DNA from: Bacteroidota bacterium
Lineage (GTDB): Bacteria > Bacteroidota > Bacteroidia > Flavobacteriales > Weeksellaceae
Length of the DNA: 11,576 bases
Direction of reading: 5' to 3'
Assembly: GCA_023388015.1 (NCBI GenBank)
Contig: JAEWHB010000050.1
Location: 1 to 11,576, forward strand
Under the pieces are notes generated by a model. That model was not told the DNA's origin. It saw only the letters and a list, made by a program, of their open reading frames with translations, and ran no database searches. A program made the translations under genes and the position numbers. Below are positions 1 to 6,994 of this stretch, one piece after another. Positions within the stretch are counted from its first letter, which is position 1. Every line of letters starts with the position of its first letter.

Positions 1-614
1 CAAAACTGACCGATGGTAAAAGCGAAATTATGATTGCTTCTTTGAGTGGTAAAGCAATTCGATTTGAGGATGAAAAAGTTCGTCCGATGGGAAGAACGGC
101 TTCGGGAGTTCGCGGTATCAACTTAGGCTCAGAGGACAACGAAGTAATCGGAATGATTGTCATCCGTGACAAGGAAAACGAAACCGTATTGGTCGTTTCC
201 GAAAAAGGTTATGGCAAACGAAGCTCAATTGAAGATTATCGTATCACCAACCGTGGCGGAAAAGGAGTTACGACGCTGAACATTACTGAAAAAACAGGGA
301 AACTGATTGCAATTCAATCCGTTACAGACAATGATGATTTGATGATTATCAACAAATCAGGTGTTGCCATTCGTACCGGAGTGAAAGAAATGCGCGTGAT
401 GGGACGTGCCACTCAGGGGGTTCGATTGATTAATTTGAAAAAGAACGACGAAATCGCTGCTGTAGCCAAAGTTGCTATGGAAGAAGAAGTGGAAATGGAC
501 GAGACAGATGATGAAAATCAGTTGTTAAATGATGTTAACAACGAAACAAATGGTTCGGATGTTGATAAAAGTCCGGACGAAAATCTTAATTTAGATTCAG
601 AAACTGACGAATAA
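1..614 (+). CDS. gyrA: DNA gyrase subunit A, C-terminal part (5' end outside window)
   Basis: This is the 3' end of gyrA; the reading frame is open from base 3 to the TAA at 612-614. GyrA is the DNA-cleaving subunit of gyrase, and its C-terminal beta-pinwheel wraps DNA to allow negative supercoiling. Three pinwheel blades are visible as imperfect repeats: one with GRTASGVRGINL, one with NRGGKGV (a degenerate form of the GyrA-box), and one with GRATQGVRLINL. The breakage-reunion domain with the active-site tyrosine lies upstream of the window. The last ~45 residues are almost entirely Asp, Glu, Asn and Ser, an acidic tail like those known to modulate wrapping in other GyrA proteins. A strong terminator follows 11 bp after the stop. 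ParC of topoisomerase IV is the main alternative, but the blade motifs and acidic tail fit GyrA better. Confidence 0.92.
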   Translation, partial: KLTDGKSEIMIASLSGKAIRFEDEKVRPMGRTASGVRGINLGSEDNEVIGMIVIRDKENETVLVVSEKGYGKRSSIEDYRITNRGGKGVTTLNITEKTGKLIAIQSVTDNDDLMIINKSGVAIRTGVKEMRVMGRATQGVRLINLKKNDEIAAVAKVAMEEEVEMDETDDENQLLNDVNNETNGSDVDKSPDENLNLDSETDE

Positions 615-625
615 GTTAAAAAAAT

Positions 626-656
626 CGCCGGATTCGGATTGAATCCGGCGTTTTTT
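626..656 (+). terminator. Intrinsic terminator of gyrA
   Basis: A perfect 10-bp stem (CGCCGGATTC at 626-635 pairing with GAATCCGGCG at 641-650) with a 5-nt loop is followed directly by six T at 651-656. It sits 11 bp after the gyrA stop and isolates gyrA from the downstream TPR gene. Confidence 0.95.
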
Positions 657-688
657 ATCTCATTCCTTAAAAATTAAAATACAAAAAG

Positions 689-2068
689 ATGAAAAAAGTA
701 GTTTTATCACTCGCAACATTGGTCCTGTCTTTTGTTGTATTTGCGCAGGAAAAAGAAATTGATGCAGCCTTCACGGCGGTTGAGTCCAACAATATTGCCG
801 GCGCAAAAACGGAACTGGCAAAAGTTGCTTCTCAAATCAACACAAATACCATCAGTCCGGAATCCAAAGCCAAATATTATTATGCCGCAGGTCAGGTTGC
901 GCTGAAAGAAGGAAATTCAATTGAAGCGGCCAAAATGTTTGGCGAAGTCGGAAAATATGAAAACGGAACCATGTATTCCGTCAGAAATAAAACTTCCAAG
1001 CAAAACGAGTATTTCGCGACAAAAGCTGAAGCAGATGCCGCTGCAGCAAATGATAATTATGCAAAACCTAAAGAAGAAAAACTGACGCCAAATCTTTTAT
1101 TAAAGGTTCAGAATCAGTTAAGAACCCAGGCTGAATCGGTTTTACAGCAAGCCAACACCGCTTATCAGGGCAATAACTCCAACCTTGCAGGTGACAAATT
1201 CCTTGAAGCTTCCTATTTGGTAAAAGCCATTGGAGGTGATGCCGGACTGTTTAAATATAACGCCGCATTGAGTTATCATAAAGCCGAAAACTTTCAGAAA
1301 GCTTTTGACACTTATAAGGAATTGATCAACGAAGGATATACCGGTGTTTCCACTTCTTGGGTTGCCCAAAACAAAGAAACCGGTGAAGATGTTTCTTTTA
1401 ACTCAAAAAACGATGCCGATATGCAGGCAAAACTTGGACTTGTAGCCGGCGTTAAAGAAGTAAAAACACCATCGGTTGAAAAAGATTTATACACTTATAC
1501 ACTGCGTGTTTTGAGTGGATTGAAAAAATATGACGATGTAGTTGAAAAAATTTCTGATAAATTCCCCAACGACAATGAAATTCAAACATTGGTAGGTAAT
1601 GTTTTACATAATTCAGGAAATGAGGATAAATTTCTTCAAAAGCTGATTCAAAACACGAAAATCGATCCAAATAACGCCAATAATTTTTACAACATTGGTG
1701 TCATCCAGATGAATTCAGGAAAGGATGCTGAAGCCATTCAGAATTTTGAAAAAGCTGTTCAGTTAGATCCAAAAATGAAGAATGCTTATACTAACCTTGC
1801 ATTGGTAAAAATCAAGCCTGAAAAGGAATATGTTGATATTATGAATGCAAATCTTGGAAATTCTGCAAAAGAGAAGAAAACCTATCAGGAATATTCACAG
1901 AAAAGAAAAGACCTTTACAAAGAAGTTATTCCTAATTTAGAAAAAGCTTTTGAGTTAGATAAAACCAATTACGATGCAGCCAAAACATTGCGTCAAGCTT
2001 ATCAGGCAGCCGAAATGTTTGACAAAGAAGACGAAATGCGCGCCATAGAAAAATCTTTGGAAAAATAA
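689..2068 (+). CDS. Secreted tetratricopeptide repeat protein, function unknown
   Basis: This is a 459-residue exported protein. A Sec signal peptide is clear: MKK, a hydrophobic stretch of leucines and valines, then VFAQ, with cleavage probably near residue 19-20. The rest is an alpha-helical TPR solenoid. The best canonical repeats are at about 330-363 (NNFYNIGVIQMNSGKDAEAI, ending QLDP) and a degenerate one at about 413-446. Two non-TPR inserts resemble each other, at residues 93-135 and 218-262; both run from an aromatic residue through NK, a Phe, K/AD and end in TP or KTPS. The start has an A-rich leader (AAAATACAAAAAG) with no Shine-Dalgarno, as is usual in Bacteroidota. Terminators flank the gene, so it is probably monocistronic, but I could not find a good TAnnTTTG box in the short gap. 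A periplasmic scaffold or outer-membrane-associated role is inference only. Confidence 0.9.
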   Translation: MKKVVLSLATLVLSFVVFAQEKEIDAAFTAVESNNIAGAKTELAKVASQINTNTISPESKAKYYYAAGQVALKEGNSIEAAKMFGEVGKYENGTMYSVRNKTSKQNEYFATKAEADAAAANDNYAKPKEEKLTPNLLLKVQNQLRTQAESVLQQANTAYQGNNSNLAGDKFLEASYLVKAIGGDAGLFKYNAALSYHKAENFQKAFDTYKELINEGYTGVSTSWVAQNKETGEDVSFNSKNDADMQAKLGLVAGVKEVKTPSVEKDLYTYTLRVLSGLKKYDDVVEKISDKFPNDNEIQTLVGNVLHNSGNEDKFLQKLIQNTKIDPNNANNFYNIGVIQMNSGKDAEAIQNFEKAVQLDPKMKNAYTNLALVKIKPEKEYVDIMNANLGNSAKEKKTYQEYSQKRKDLYKEVIPNLEKAFELDKTNYDAAKTLRQAYQAAEMFDKEDEMRAIEKSLEK

Positions 2069-2088
2069 TATTATCAAATTATAAATCT

Positions 2089-2120
2089 AAACCCGTTAAG
2101 TTCTCTTTAGCGGGTTTTTT
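2089..2120 (+). terminator. Intrinsic terminator of the TPR gene
   Basis: AAACCCG (2089-2095) pairs with CGGGTTT (2111-2117). The stem extends through T.G, T-A, A-T and A-T pairs to a short TC-rich loop. A T run covers 2115-2120, with further T-rich sequence after it. It lies about 20 bp after the TPR stop codon. Confidence 0.9.
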
Positions 2121-2145
2121 ATTTTTTCCGAATTAGGAAATAACC

Positions 2146-2153
2146 TAATTTTG
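2146..2153 (+). promoter_or_regulatory. Candidate -7 box of the E1 gene promoter
   Basis: TAATTTTG is an exact match to the Bacteroidota -7 consensus TAnnTTTG. It would start transcription near 2158-2161, giving a leader of about 10 nt before the ATG at 2171. No TTG is present 17-23 bp upstream, where the sequence is only a T-rich run, so the -33 half is missing or degenerate. Confidence 0.45.
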
Positions 2154-2170
2154 AACGCAAATTGAAGTTG

Positions 2171-4147
2171 ATGAAACCGCATTCCTATACAGATCAAGAA
2201 TACTTAGATTTCTATAAAAAATTACTCCTTCCACGTATGATTGAAGAGCGAATGCTCATCGGCCTGCGCCAGGGAAAAATTTCCAAATGGTTTTCCTCCT
2301 GGGGTCAGGAAGGAATTTCTGTGGGAACTGCTTTGGCGATGAACCCGGACGAATATATGTTGACGATGCACCGGAATCTCGGGGTTTTTACAGCGCGTGA
2401 AATTCCTTTGCGCCGACTCTTTGCTCAATTTCAGGGAAAAGCCGAAGGTTTTACCAAAGGTCGTGACCGTTCTTTCCATTTCGGAACGAACGAATATAAA
2501 ATCGTAGGAATGATTTCGCATCTTGGCTCCCAAATGGGCGTTGCAGACGGAATTGCGCTGGCCAATAAACTCCAAAAAAATAAAGAAGCCGTTTTGGTTT
2601 TTACCGGCGACGGTGGTGCAAGTCAAGGCGATTTTCACGAAGCAGTGAATGTGGCTGCCGTTTGGCAATTGCCTGTCATCATCATTGTGGAAAACAACCA
2701 ATGGGGACTTTCCACGCCTTCTTCTGAACAGTTTCGGATGAAATCCTTTGCTGACAAAGGCATCGGCTATGGAATCGATGCGGTTTCCATCGATGGAAAC
2801 AACTTTTTGGAAGTCTATGAAACTGTAAAACATTGGGCCGAAGAAATCCGTGAAAACCCACGTCCTGTTTTGATTGAGTGTATGACTTTCCGTATGCGCG
2901 GACACGAAGAAGCATCGGGAACGGCTTATTATCCGGAAGGATTGATCGAATCCTGGGAAGCCAAAGATCCGATTTTACAATTTGAAAATCTATTGAAAGA
3001 AAAAGGAATTCTGACCGATGAATCCATTCAAAGTTTACGAACGGAATTAAGTGAATTTGTTTTAAGCGAACTGGAATTCGCCGATAATTTACCGAAGATC
3101 ATTCCCCATAAAGAAACCGAACTCAAGGACGTTTATGCTTCTTTTTCCAATGAAGAAATTCTTCCCAAAAAAATAGAAACTCAGCGTGAATTAAGGTTCA
3201 TCGATGCAATTTCCGAAGGTTTGGACGAAGCGATGAAACAATATCCGGAATTAATTCTGATAGGTCAGGACATTGCCCAATACGGTGGTGCTTTTAAAGT
3301 AACCGAAGGTTTTCTGGACAATTACGGCGCAGATCGTGTAAGAAATACGCCGCTTTGCGAAGCGGCCATTTTGGGAGCCGGTTTAGGGTTGTCCATCCGC
3401 GGACAAAAATCGATGGTGGAAATGCAGTTTTCCGATTTTGTGACCGAAGGTTTTAATCAGATTGTAAATAATCTCGCAAAAGCCAATTATCGCTGGAACC
3501 AAAATGCTGATGTGGTTGTACGAATGCCGACGGGCGGCGGCGTAGCTGCCGGACCTTATCATTCCCAATCCACAGAAGCATGGTTTACAAAAGTTCCGGG
3601 ACTGAAAGTGGTTTATCCGGCTACACCTGAAGACGCCAAAGGTTTGTTATTACAATCCTTTGCTGACCCTAATCCTGTTATGTTTTTCGAGCATAAAAAA
3701 TTGTACAGAAGTTTGAAAAGCATGGTTCCGGAAGGATTTTACACCGTTCCTTTCGGGAAGGCGAGAATTCATCGAAAGGGAGAAGATTTGACCATCATAA
3801 CTTATGGAATGGGCGTTCATCTGGCTTTGGAAACTTTGAAAAAACACCCTGAAATCGATGCAGAAGTCATTGATTTACGGACTTTGATTCCCTGGGACAA
3901 AGAAACGGTTTTGGATTCCGTCCGAAAAACCGGAAAAGCAATTGTTTTGCATGAAGATACTTTAATCAGCGGATTTGGTGGCGAAATTTCGGCGGTAATT
4001 TCAGAAGAAATTTTTGAAGAATTGGATGCACCGGTATTCCGTGTGGGAAGCATGAATACGCCAGTTCCTTTTGATGCAGAACTGGAAAAACAGTTTATGC
4101 CGGATGCTGAGTTTGAAGAGAAATTATTGAAACTTTGGAAATATTGA
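2171..4147 (+). CDS. 2-oxoacid dehydrogenase E1, fused alpha and beta subunits
   Basis: A single chain of 658 residues carries both halves of a thiamine-diphosphate E1, which decarboxylates a 2-oxoacid and passes the acyl group to lipoylated E2. The alpha half (about 1-310) holds the TPP/Mg motif GDG at 146-148, closing with NN at 175-176, and the RMRGHEEASG region. The beta half (about 335-658) begins RFIDAISEGLDEAM and carries the CEAA motif with the likely cofactor-activating Glu397, then GPYHSQS with His464 and a transketolase C-terminal domain (IDLRTLIPWD). Subunit fusion is known in Bacteroidota; substrate is probably branched-chain 2-oxoacids, though pyruvate is possible. No E2 or E3 gene lies nearby. 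I chose the ATG at 2171. An in-frame TTG at 2162 would add three residues, but it lies almost on the predicted transcription start. Confidence 0.9.
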   Translation: MKPHSYTDQEYLDFYKKLLLPRMIEERMLIGLRQGKISKWFSSWGQEGISVGTALAMNPDEYMLTMHRNLGVFTAREIPLRRLFAQFQGKAEGFTKGRDRSFHFGTNEYKIVGMISHLGSQMGVADGIALANKLQKNKEAVLVFTGDGGASQGDFHEAVNVAAVWQLPVIIIVENNQWGLSTPSSEQFRMKSFADKGIGYGIDAVSIDGNNFLEVYETVKHWAEEIRENPRPVLIECMTFRMRGHEEASGTAYYPEGLIESWEAKDPILQFENLLKEKGILTDESIQSLRTELSEFVLSELEFADNLPKIIPHKETELKDVYASFSNEEILPKKIETQRELRFIDAISEGLDEAMKQYPELILIGQDIAQYGGAFKVTEGFLDNYGADRVRNTPLCEAAILGAGLGLSIRGQKSMVEMQFSDFVTEGFNQIVNNLAKANYRWNQNADVVVRMPTGGGVAAGPYHSQSTEAWFTKVPGLKVVYPATPEDAKGLLLQSFADPNPVMFFEHKKLYRSLKSMVPEGFYTVPFGKARIHRKGEDLTIITYGMGVHLALETLKKHPEIDAEVIDLRTLIPWDKETVLDSVRKTGKAIVLHEDTLISGFGGEISAVISEEIFEELDAPVFRVGSMNTPVPFDAELEKQFMPDAEFEEKLLKLWKY

Positions 4148-4148
4148 G

Positions 4149-4270
4149 GCCCCCTTAAGGGTTTGAAGTCCTATTAGGATTGTTAGATATTCGCGTGCGG
4201 GATACGCAGGGCAGCGTGAGCTGGTCTCGGCTGAGCCGAGACGGAACCCCGGAGCAGCCCGATACACGCC
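4149..4270. other. GC-rich structured intergenic element, probable dispersed repeat
   Basis: This fills most of the 196-bp gap between E1 and the sugar dehydrogenase and is clearly more GC-rich than its surroundings. It opens with the palindromes CCCTTAAGGG (4152-4161) and TCCTATTAGGA (4169-4179). An outer helix pairs GCGTGCGGG (4193-4201) with CCCG (4258-4261) and CACGC (4265-4269), leaving a 3-nt ATA bulge. Inside it are two directly abutting hairpins: CAGC-GTGA-GCTG (4212-4223, a GNRA-type loop) and GTCTCGGC-TGA-GCCGAGAC (4224-4242). There is no open reading frame of note and no T run afterwards, so it is not a standard terminator. The layout looks like a folded RNA or a small non-autonomous repeat. 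It resembles what I recall of dispersed intergenic repeats in Chryseobacterium-type genomes, but I cannot confirm copy number here. Confidence 0.6.
4224..4242. repeat. Perfect inverted repeat (hairpin core of the intergenic element)
   Basis: GTCTCGGC (4224-4231) and GCCGAGAC (4235-4242) are perfectly complementary around TGA. As DNA this is a 19-bp palindrome with 9-bp arms around a single central G. Confidence 0.85.
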
Positions 4271-4343
4271 CAAATAAAACACATCAATTTAGTTAAATAT
4301 TTGATGGAATGGTTTTTGCGAAAATTCCGCTAAATCATTCATC

Positions 4344-5585
4344 ATGAAAATATCCAATTATTTATCGATGGGACTTGCTTTTGCTTTTTTCATAAGCTGT
4401 AATCCCAAAAATTCGACAGCTCAAGATCAGACCCAATCGGAAGAAACCGAAAATCTTCCTCCGGTGGAAACCAAAGCAGCCAATACCGATTATAAACCTG
4501 CTTTTGAAGGACAAACCCGAGTTGCCGGTGTAAAAACCACAACCGAATATCAAGTGGACAAAATTGCAACGGATTTGAAGCGCCCTTGGGCAGTCATTCC
4601 TTTTTCTGACGGACGTTTGTTGATTACGGAAAAATCCGGCAATATGCAGATTTACAGTGCAGACGGAGAAAAAAATAAAACCATTGAAGGTTTTCCTGAA
4701 GTAGATGACCGCGGTCAGGGTGGTTTGCTGGATGTTGCGCTGGATCCGGATTTTGGAAATAATCAAATGATTTATTGGTCTTATGCAGAAAAACAATCTG
4801 ATGGCAAAAATCTGATGGCAGTTGCCAAAGGAAAACTGAACCAAGCAGCCGGAAAAGTTGAAAACGTAAGCGTTATATTTCGTGCTACGCCTACTTTGGA
4901 CAGTGATAAACATTATGGTTCACGAATGATTTTTGATAAAGACGGACATTTGTTTGTGAGCACCGGAGAACGCTCTATCATCGAAGGTCGCGTTCAGGCG
5001 CAGGATTTGAAATCGGGACTTGGGAAAATATTTAAAATCACAAAAGACGGAAAACCAGCTCCCGGAAATCCTTTCTTAAACAATGCTGATGCAATGCCTG
5101 AAATTTATGCTTATGGAATCCGAAATGCTCAAGGCATAGATTTGCATCCGGAAACCGGTGAACTTTGGGAAACAGAAATGGGGCCGCGCGGTGGTGATGA
5201 ATTAAACCTGATTCAAGCGGGGAAAGATTATGGTTGGCCGACGATTACGTATGGAATCGAATATGGCGGACAAGAAATTGGGACGCCACCTATTCAGCAA
5301 AAAGAAGGAATGGAACAGCCGGTTTATTATTGGGATCCGGTACTATCGCCAAGCGGAATGGTTTTCTACGCCGGAGATGCAATTCCTGAATGGAAAAATA
5401 ATTTATTCATCGGTGGACTCAGCAGTCAACATATTGCGAGAGTTGTCATTGAAGGAAATAAAGTGGTAGGTGAAGAGAGATTATTAACTGAAGAAAACGA
5501 GCGTTTCCGCGATGTTGCCTATCACGACGGAATGCTTTATGCAGTGACTGATAGCGGTAAGTTGTATAGGATAAAAAAGAAATAG
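4344..5585 (+). CDS. PQQ-dependent aldose sugar dehydrogenase, lipoprotein
   Basis: This 413-residue protein belongs to the soluble glucose/sorbosone dehydrogenase-type six-bladed beta-propellers (YliI/Asd-like). These enzymes oxidise aldose sugars in the periplasm using PQQ and pass electrons to an acceptor. The N-terminus is a lipoprotein signal: a hydrophobic stretch ends in FISC, making Cys19 the likely lipidated residue, followed by a Ser/Glu/Asn-rich linker. Family motifs in order are LKRPWAVIPFSDG, GQGGLLDVALDPDF (from about 124), DKHYGSR with His190 as candidate catalytic base, RNAQGIDLHPETGELW, then EMGPRGGDELN (278-288) and DYGWP. Length is normal for the family plus its lipid-anchor linker. 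The enzyme needs PQQ, and no PQQ synthesis genes are in the window. I could not find a convincing promoter; the structured element lies just upstream. The gene ends 4 bp from the convergent TPR gene. Confidence 0.9.
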   Translation: MKISNYLSMGLAFAFFISCNPKNSTAQDQTQSEETENLPPVETKAANTDYKPAFEGQTRVAGVKTTTEYQVDKIATDLKRPWAVIPFSDGRLLITEKSGNMQIYSADGEKNKTIEGFPEVDDRGQGGLLDVALDPDFGNNQMIYWSYAEKQSDGKNLMAVAKGKLNQAAGKVENVSVIFRATPTLDSDKHYGSRMIFDKDGHLFVSTGERSIIEGRVQAQDLKSGLGKIFKITKDGKPAPGNPFLNNADAMPEIYAYGIRNAQGIDLHPETGELWETEMGPRGGDELNLIQAGKDYGWPTITYGIEYGGQEIGTPPIQQKEGMEQPVYYWDPVLSPSGMVFYAGDAIPEWKNNLFIGGLSSQHIARVVIEGNKVVGEERLLTEENERFRDVAYHDGMLYAVTDSGKLYRIKKK

Positions 5586-5589
5586 AAAA

Positions 5590-6471
5590 TTAGTTTTTAC
5601 AGAATTCTGATATCAATATTTTTGGATCTTCTATATCATATTGATCTCTCCATTCTTCGAGAAAAACATAACCCAAATTAATTACCTTTTTCCAATTTCG
5701 ACAGGCAGAATTAAGATCATACATTTTAAAATAAGAATTTGCTTTGCCGTTAATTGAAAATAAATAATTTGGGTTAATTTTTAATGCTTGGTCATAATAT
5801 TCATGACTTTCTTCATACATTCCCAATCTCTGAAGGGCATTTCCTAAATTATTCAAAACGTTTACGGTTGTATTATCTATGGAAAGAGACTTTTCTAAAT
5901 AGGATATAGATTCTTCAAATCTTTTTTGGTGATATAAATTAAAACCTATATTACCTAAGATCATAGGCTCTAAGGTTGAATCCTTTTTATCAACACCTAA
6001 TTTATACATTTTTTCTAAGGATTTCTTGTAATATCCTTCTTGAATTTTTAAAGAATCCATAGATTTTTCTTCAATTACTAATCCTCTCTGATGCAATAAA
6101 TAAGGATTTTCAGAATTCAGTTTTAATCCTTTATCTAAAGATTTCCTTGCCTCCTCAATGTTTCCTAATTGATAATAATTGTTCGCAATATTTCCAAGTG
6201 CACCAGCATTGGCTATTGAATCATTACTTAATTTTAAAAACTCCTTATAAGTATTTATCGCACCTTCATTATCCTGATATATACTTGATAATATCATGGC
6301 TTTTACAAAAATGATTTCTTTCTTGTCAGGTGTGAGGTTGATCAAAGAATCAATTTTCAACATCCCTTGTTCCTTACCAATTTTGCTGAAATATTCAATG
6401 TCTTTTGGATGAAGTTGCCCCAACAAGCTAGTAAAAGAAGTTAATAGCAAAATAATTATAATAAATCTCAT
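5590..6471 (-). CDS. Secreted tetratricopeptide repeat protein, function unknown
   Basis: The protein has 293 residues if started at the ATG at 6471. That start gives a clear signal peptide (MRF, then IIIILLL and ending LLGQ, cleaved near residue 18-19) and leaves a 7-nt gap after the upstream DinB-like gene. A longer in-frame start at 6534 would bury the signal peptide and overlap that gene. TPR units are visible at about 88-121 (ALGNIANNYYQLGNIEEARK), 169-202, 203-236 (NLGNALQRLGMYEESHEYYD) and 237-270, the last ending in the SACRNWKKVINLGY form common in Bacteroidota TPR proteins. By eye the gene is more AT-rich than its neighbours. It is the last gene of the carbonic anhydrase unit and has no obvious terminator of its own, because the opposing gene ends 4 bp away. 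Confidence 0.82.
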   Translation of the reverse strand: MRFIIIILLLTSFTSLLGQLHPKDIEYFSKIGKEQGMLKIDSLINLTPDKKEIIFVKAMILSSIYQDNEGAINTYKEFLKLSNDSIANAGALGNIANNYYQLGNIEEARKSLDKGLKLNSENPYLLHQRGLVIEEKSMDSLKIQEGYYKKSLEKMYKLGVDKKDSTLEPMILGNIGFNLYHQKRFEESISYLEKSLSIDNTTVNVLNNLGNALQRLGMYEESHEYYDQALKINPNYLFSINGKANSYFKMYDLNSACRNWKKVINLGYVFLEEWRDQYDIEDPKILISEFCKN

Positions 6472-6478
6472 GGCTATT

Positions 6479-6994
6479 TTAAAGTGGCAAATATCTTTCC
6501 CTGATGATTTTGAAATGATGAACCTGATGTCCAAGAATGATAAACCCCATCCCGAGCGGATTCATTTTCATATTGTAATTTTTACCTTCGCGTAACAAAT
6601 CCACTTGATCAAAACTCTGAAAAAGTGAAATTGTGGAGGTTCTTACAGTTTGAAAATCTTCCAAGATTCTTTCCAGACTTTTTGAATTTGCATTTGAATT
6701 ATTGGTCATAATTTCCTGATCGTGTCCGGGCGTGATCCCACCATCATTACGGGCATACACCAAAGCGCGATAAGAAAAAATCCGCTCCCAATCAATCAGA
6801 TGCTGTAAAATTTCTTTTACCGTCCATTTTCCCGGCGCATACACTTTTCCTTCAAGCGCATTCAATGCTTCTTTATTTAAATTTCGGATTTCTTCGGCAT
6901 ATTTTTCAAGTGCTTCCAAAATTGGTAAATCATCAAGCAATTCAAGATAATTCTGATAATAGCCTAATTCTATTCGGATTTCGGATTTTTTCAT
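6479..6994 (-). CDS. DinB-like superfamily protein
   Basis: This 171-residue protein fits the DinB/YfiT-like four-helix bundle family, putative metal-dependent enzymes; some members are thiol transferases, but most have no known substrate. Visible signature features are the helix with GKWTVKEILQHLIDWERIFS (His65) and the C-terminal GHQVHHFKIIRERYL (His156, His159/His160), which together would form the usual three-histidine metal site. The start overlaps the carbonic anhydrase stop in an ATGA (6991-6994), so the two are very probably translationally coupled. A bacillithiol-related transferase is conceivable, since a probable bshA lies about 4.4 kb away, but that is speculation. The name comes from the DNA-damage-inducible family in Bacillus and does not imply DNA polymerase activity. 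Confidence 0.82.
   Translation of the reverse strand: MKKSEIRIELGYYQNYLELLDDLPILEALEKYAEEIRNLNKEALNALEGKVYAPGKWTVKEILQHLIDWERIFSYRALVYARNDGGITPGHDQEIMTNNSNANSKSLERILEDFQTVRTSTISLFQSFDQVDLLREGKNYNMKMNPLGMGFIILGHQVHHFKIIRERYLPL

Noticed and set aside
2222..2905. A 227-codon open frame antisense to the E1 gene
   Set aside because: It lies wholly inside the E1 alpha domain, has no recognisable domain, and its residues are the expected shadow of the opposite strand's codon usage.
4149..4270. The GC-rich element as a tRNA or a plain terminator
   Set aside because: No T-loop or anticodon arm pattern of a tRNA is present, and there is no T run on either strand next to the hairpins.
4296..4303. AATATTTG as a -7 box for the sugar dehydrogenase
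   Set aside because: The first T of the consensus is missing and there is no TTG at the right distance upstream.
4362..4913. A 183-codon open frame antisense to the sugar dehydrogenase
   Set aside because: It has Cys/Phe/Ile-rich low-information sequence opposite a well-supported gene, with no promoter or family match.
6472..6534. N-terminal extension of the minus-strand TPR protein from an in-frame start at 6534
   Set aside because: It would overlap the DinB-like gene by 56 bp and place the hydrophobic signal peptide after 21 polar residues; the ATG at 6471 is better.
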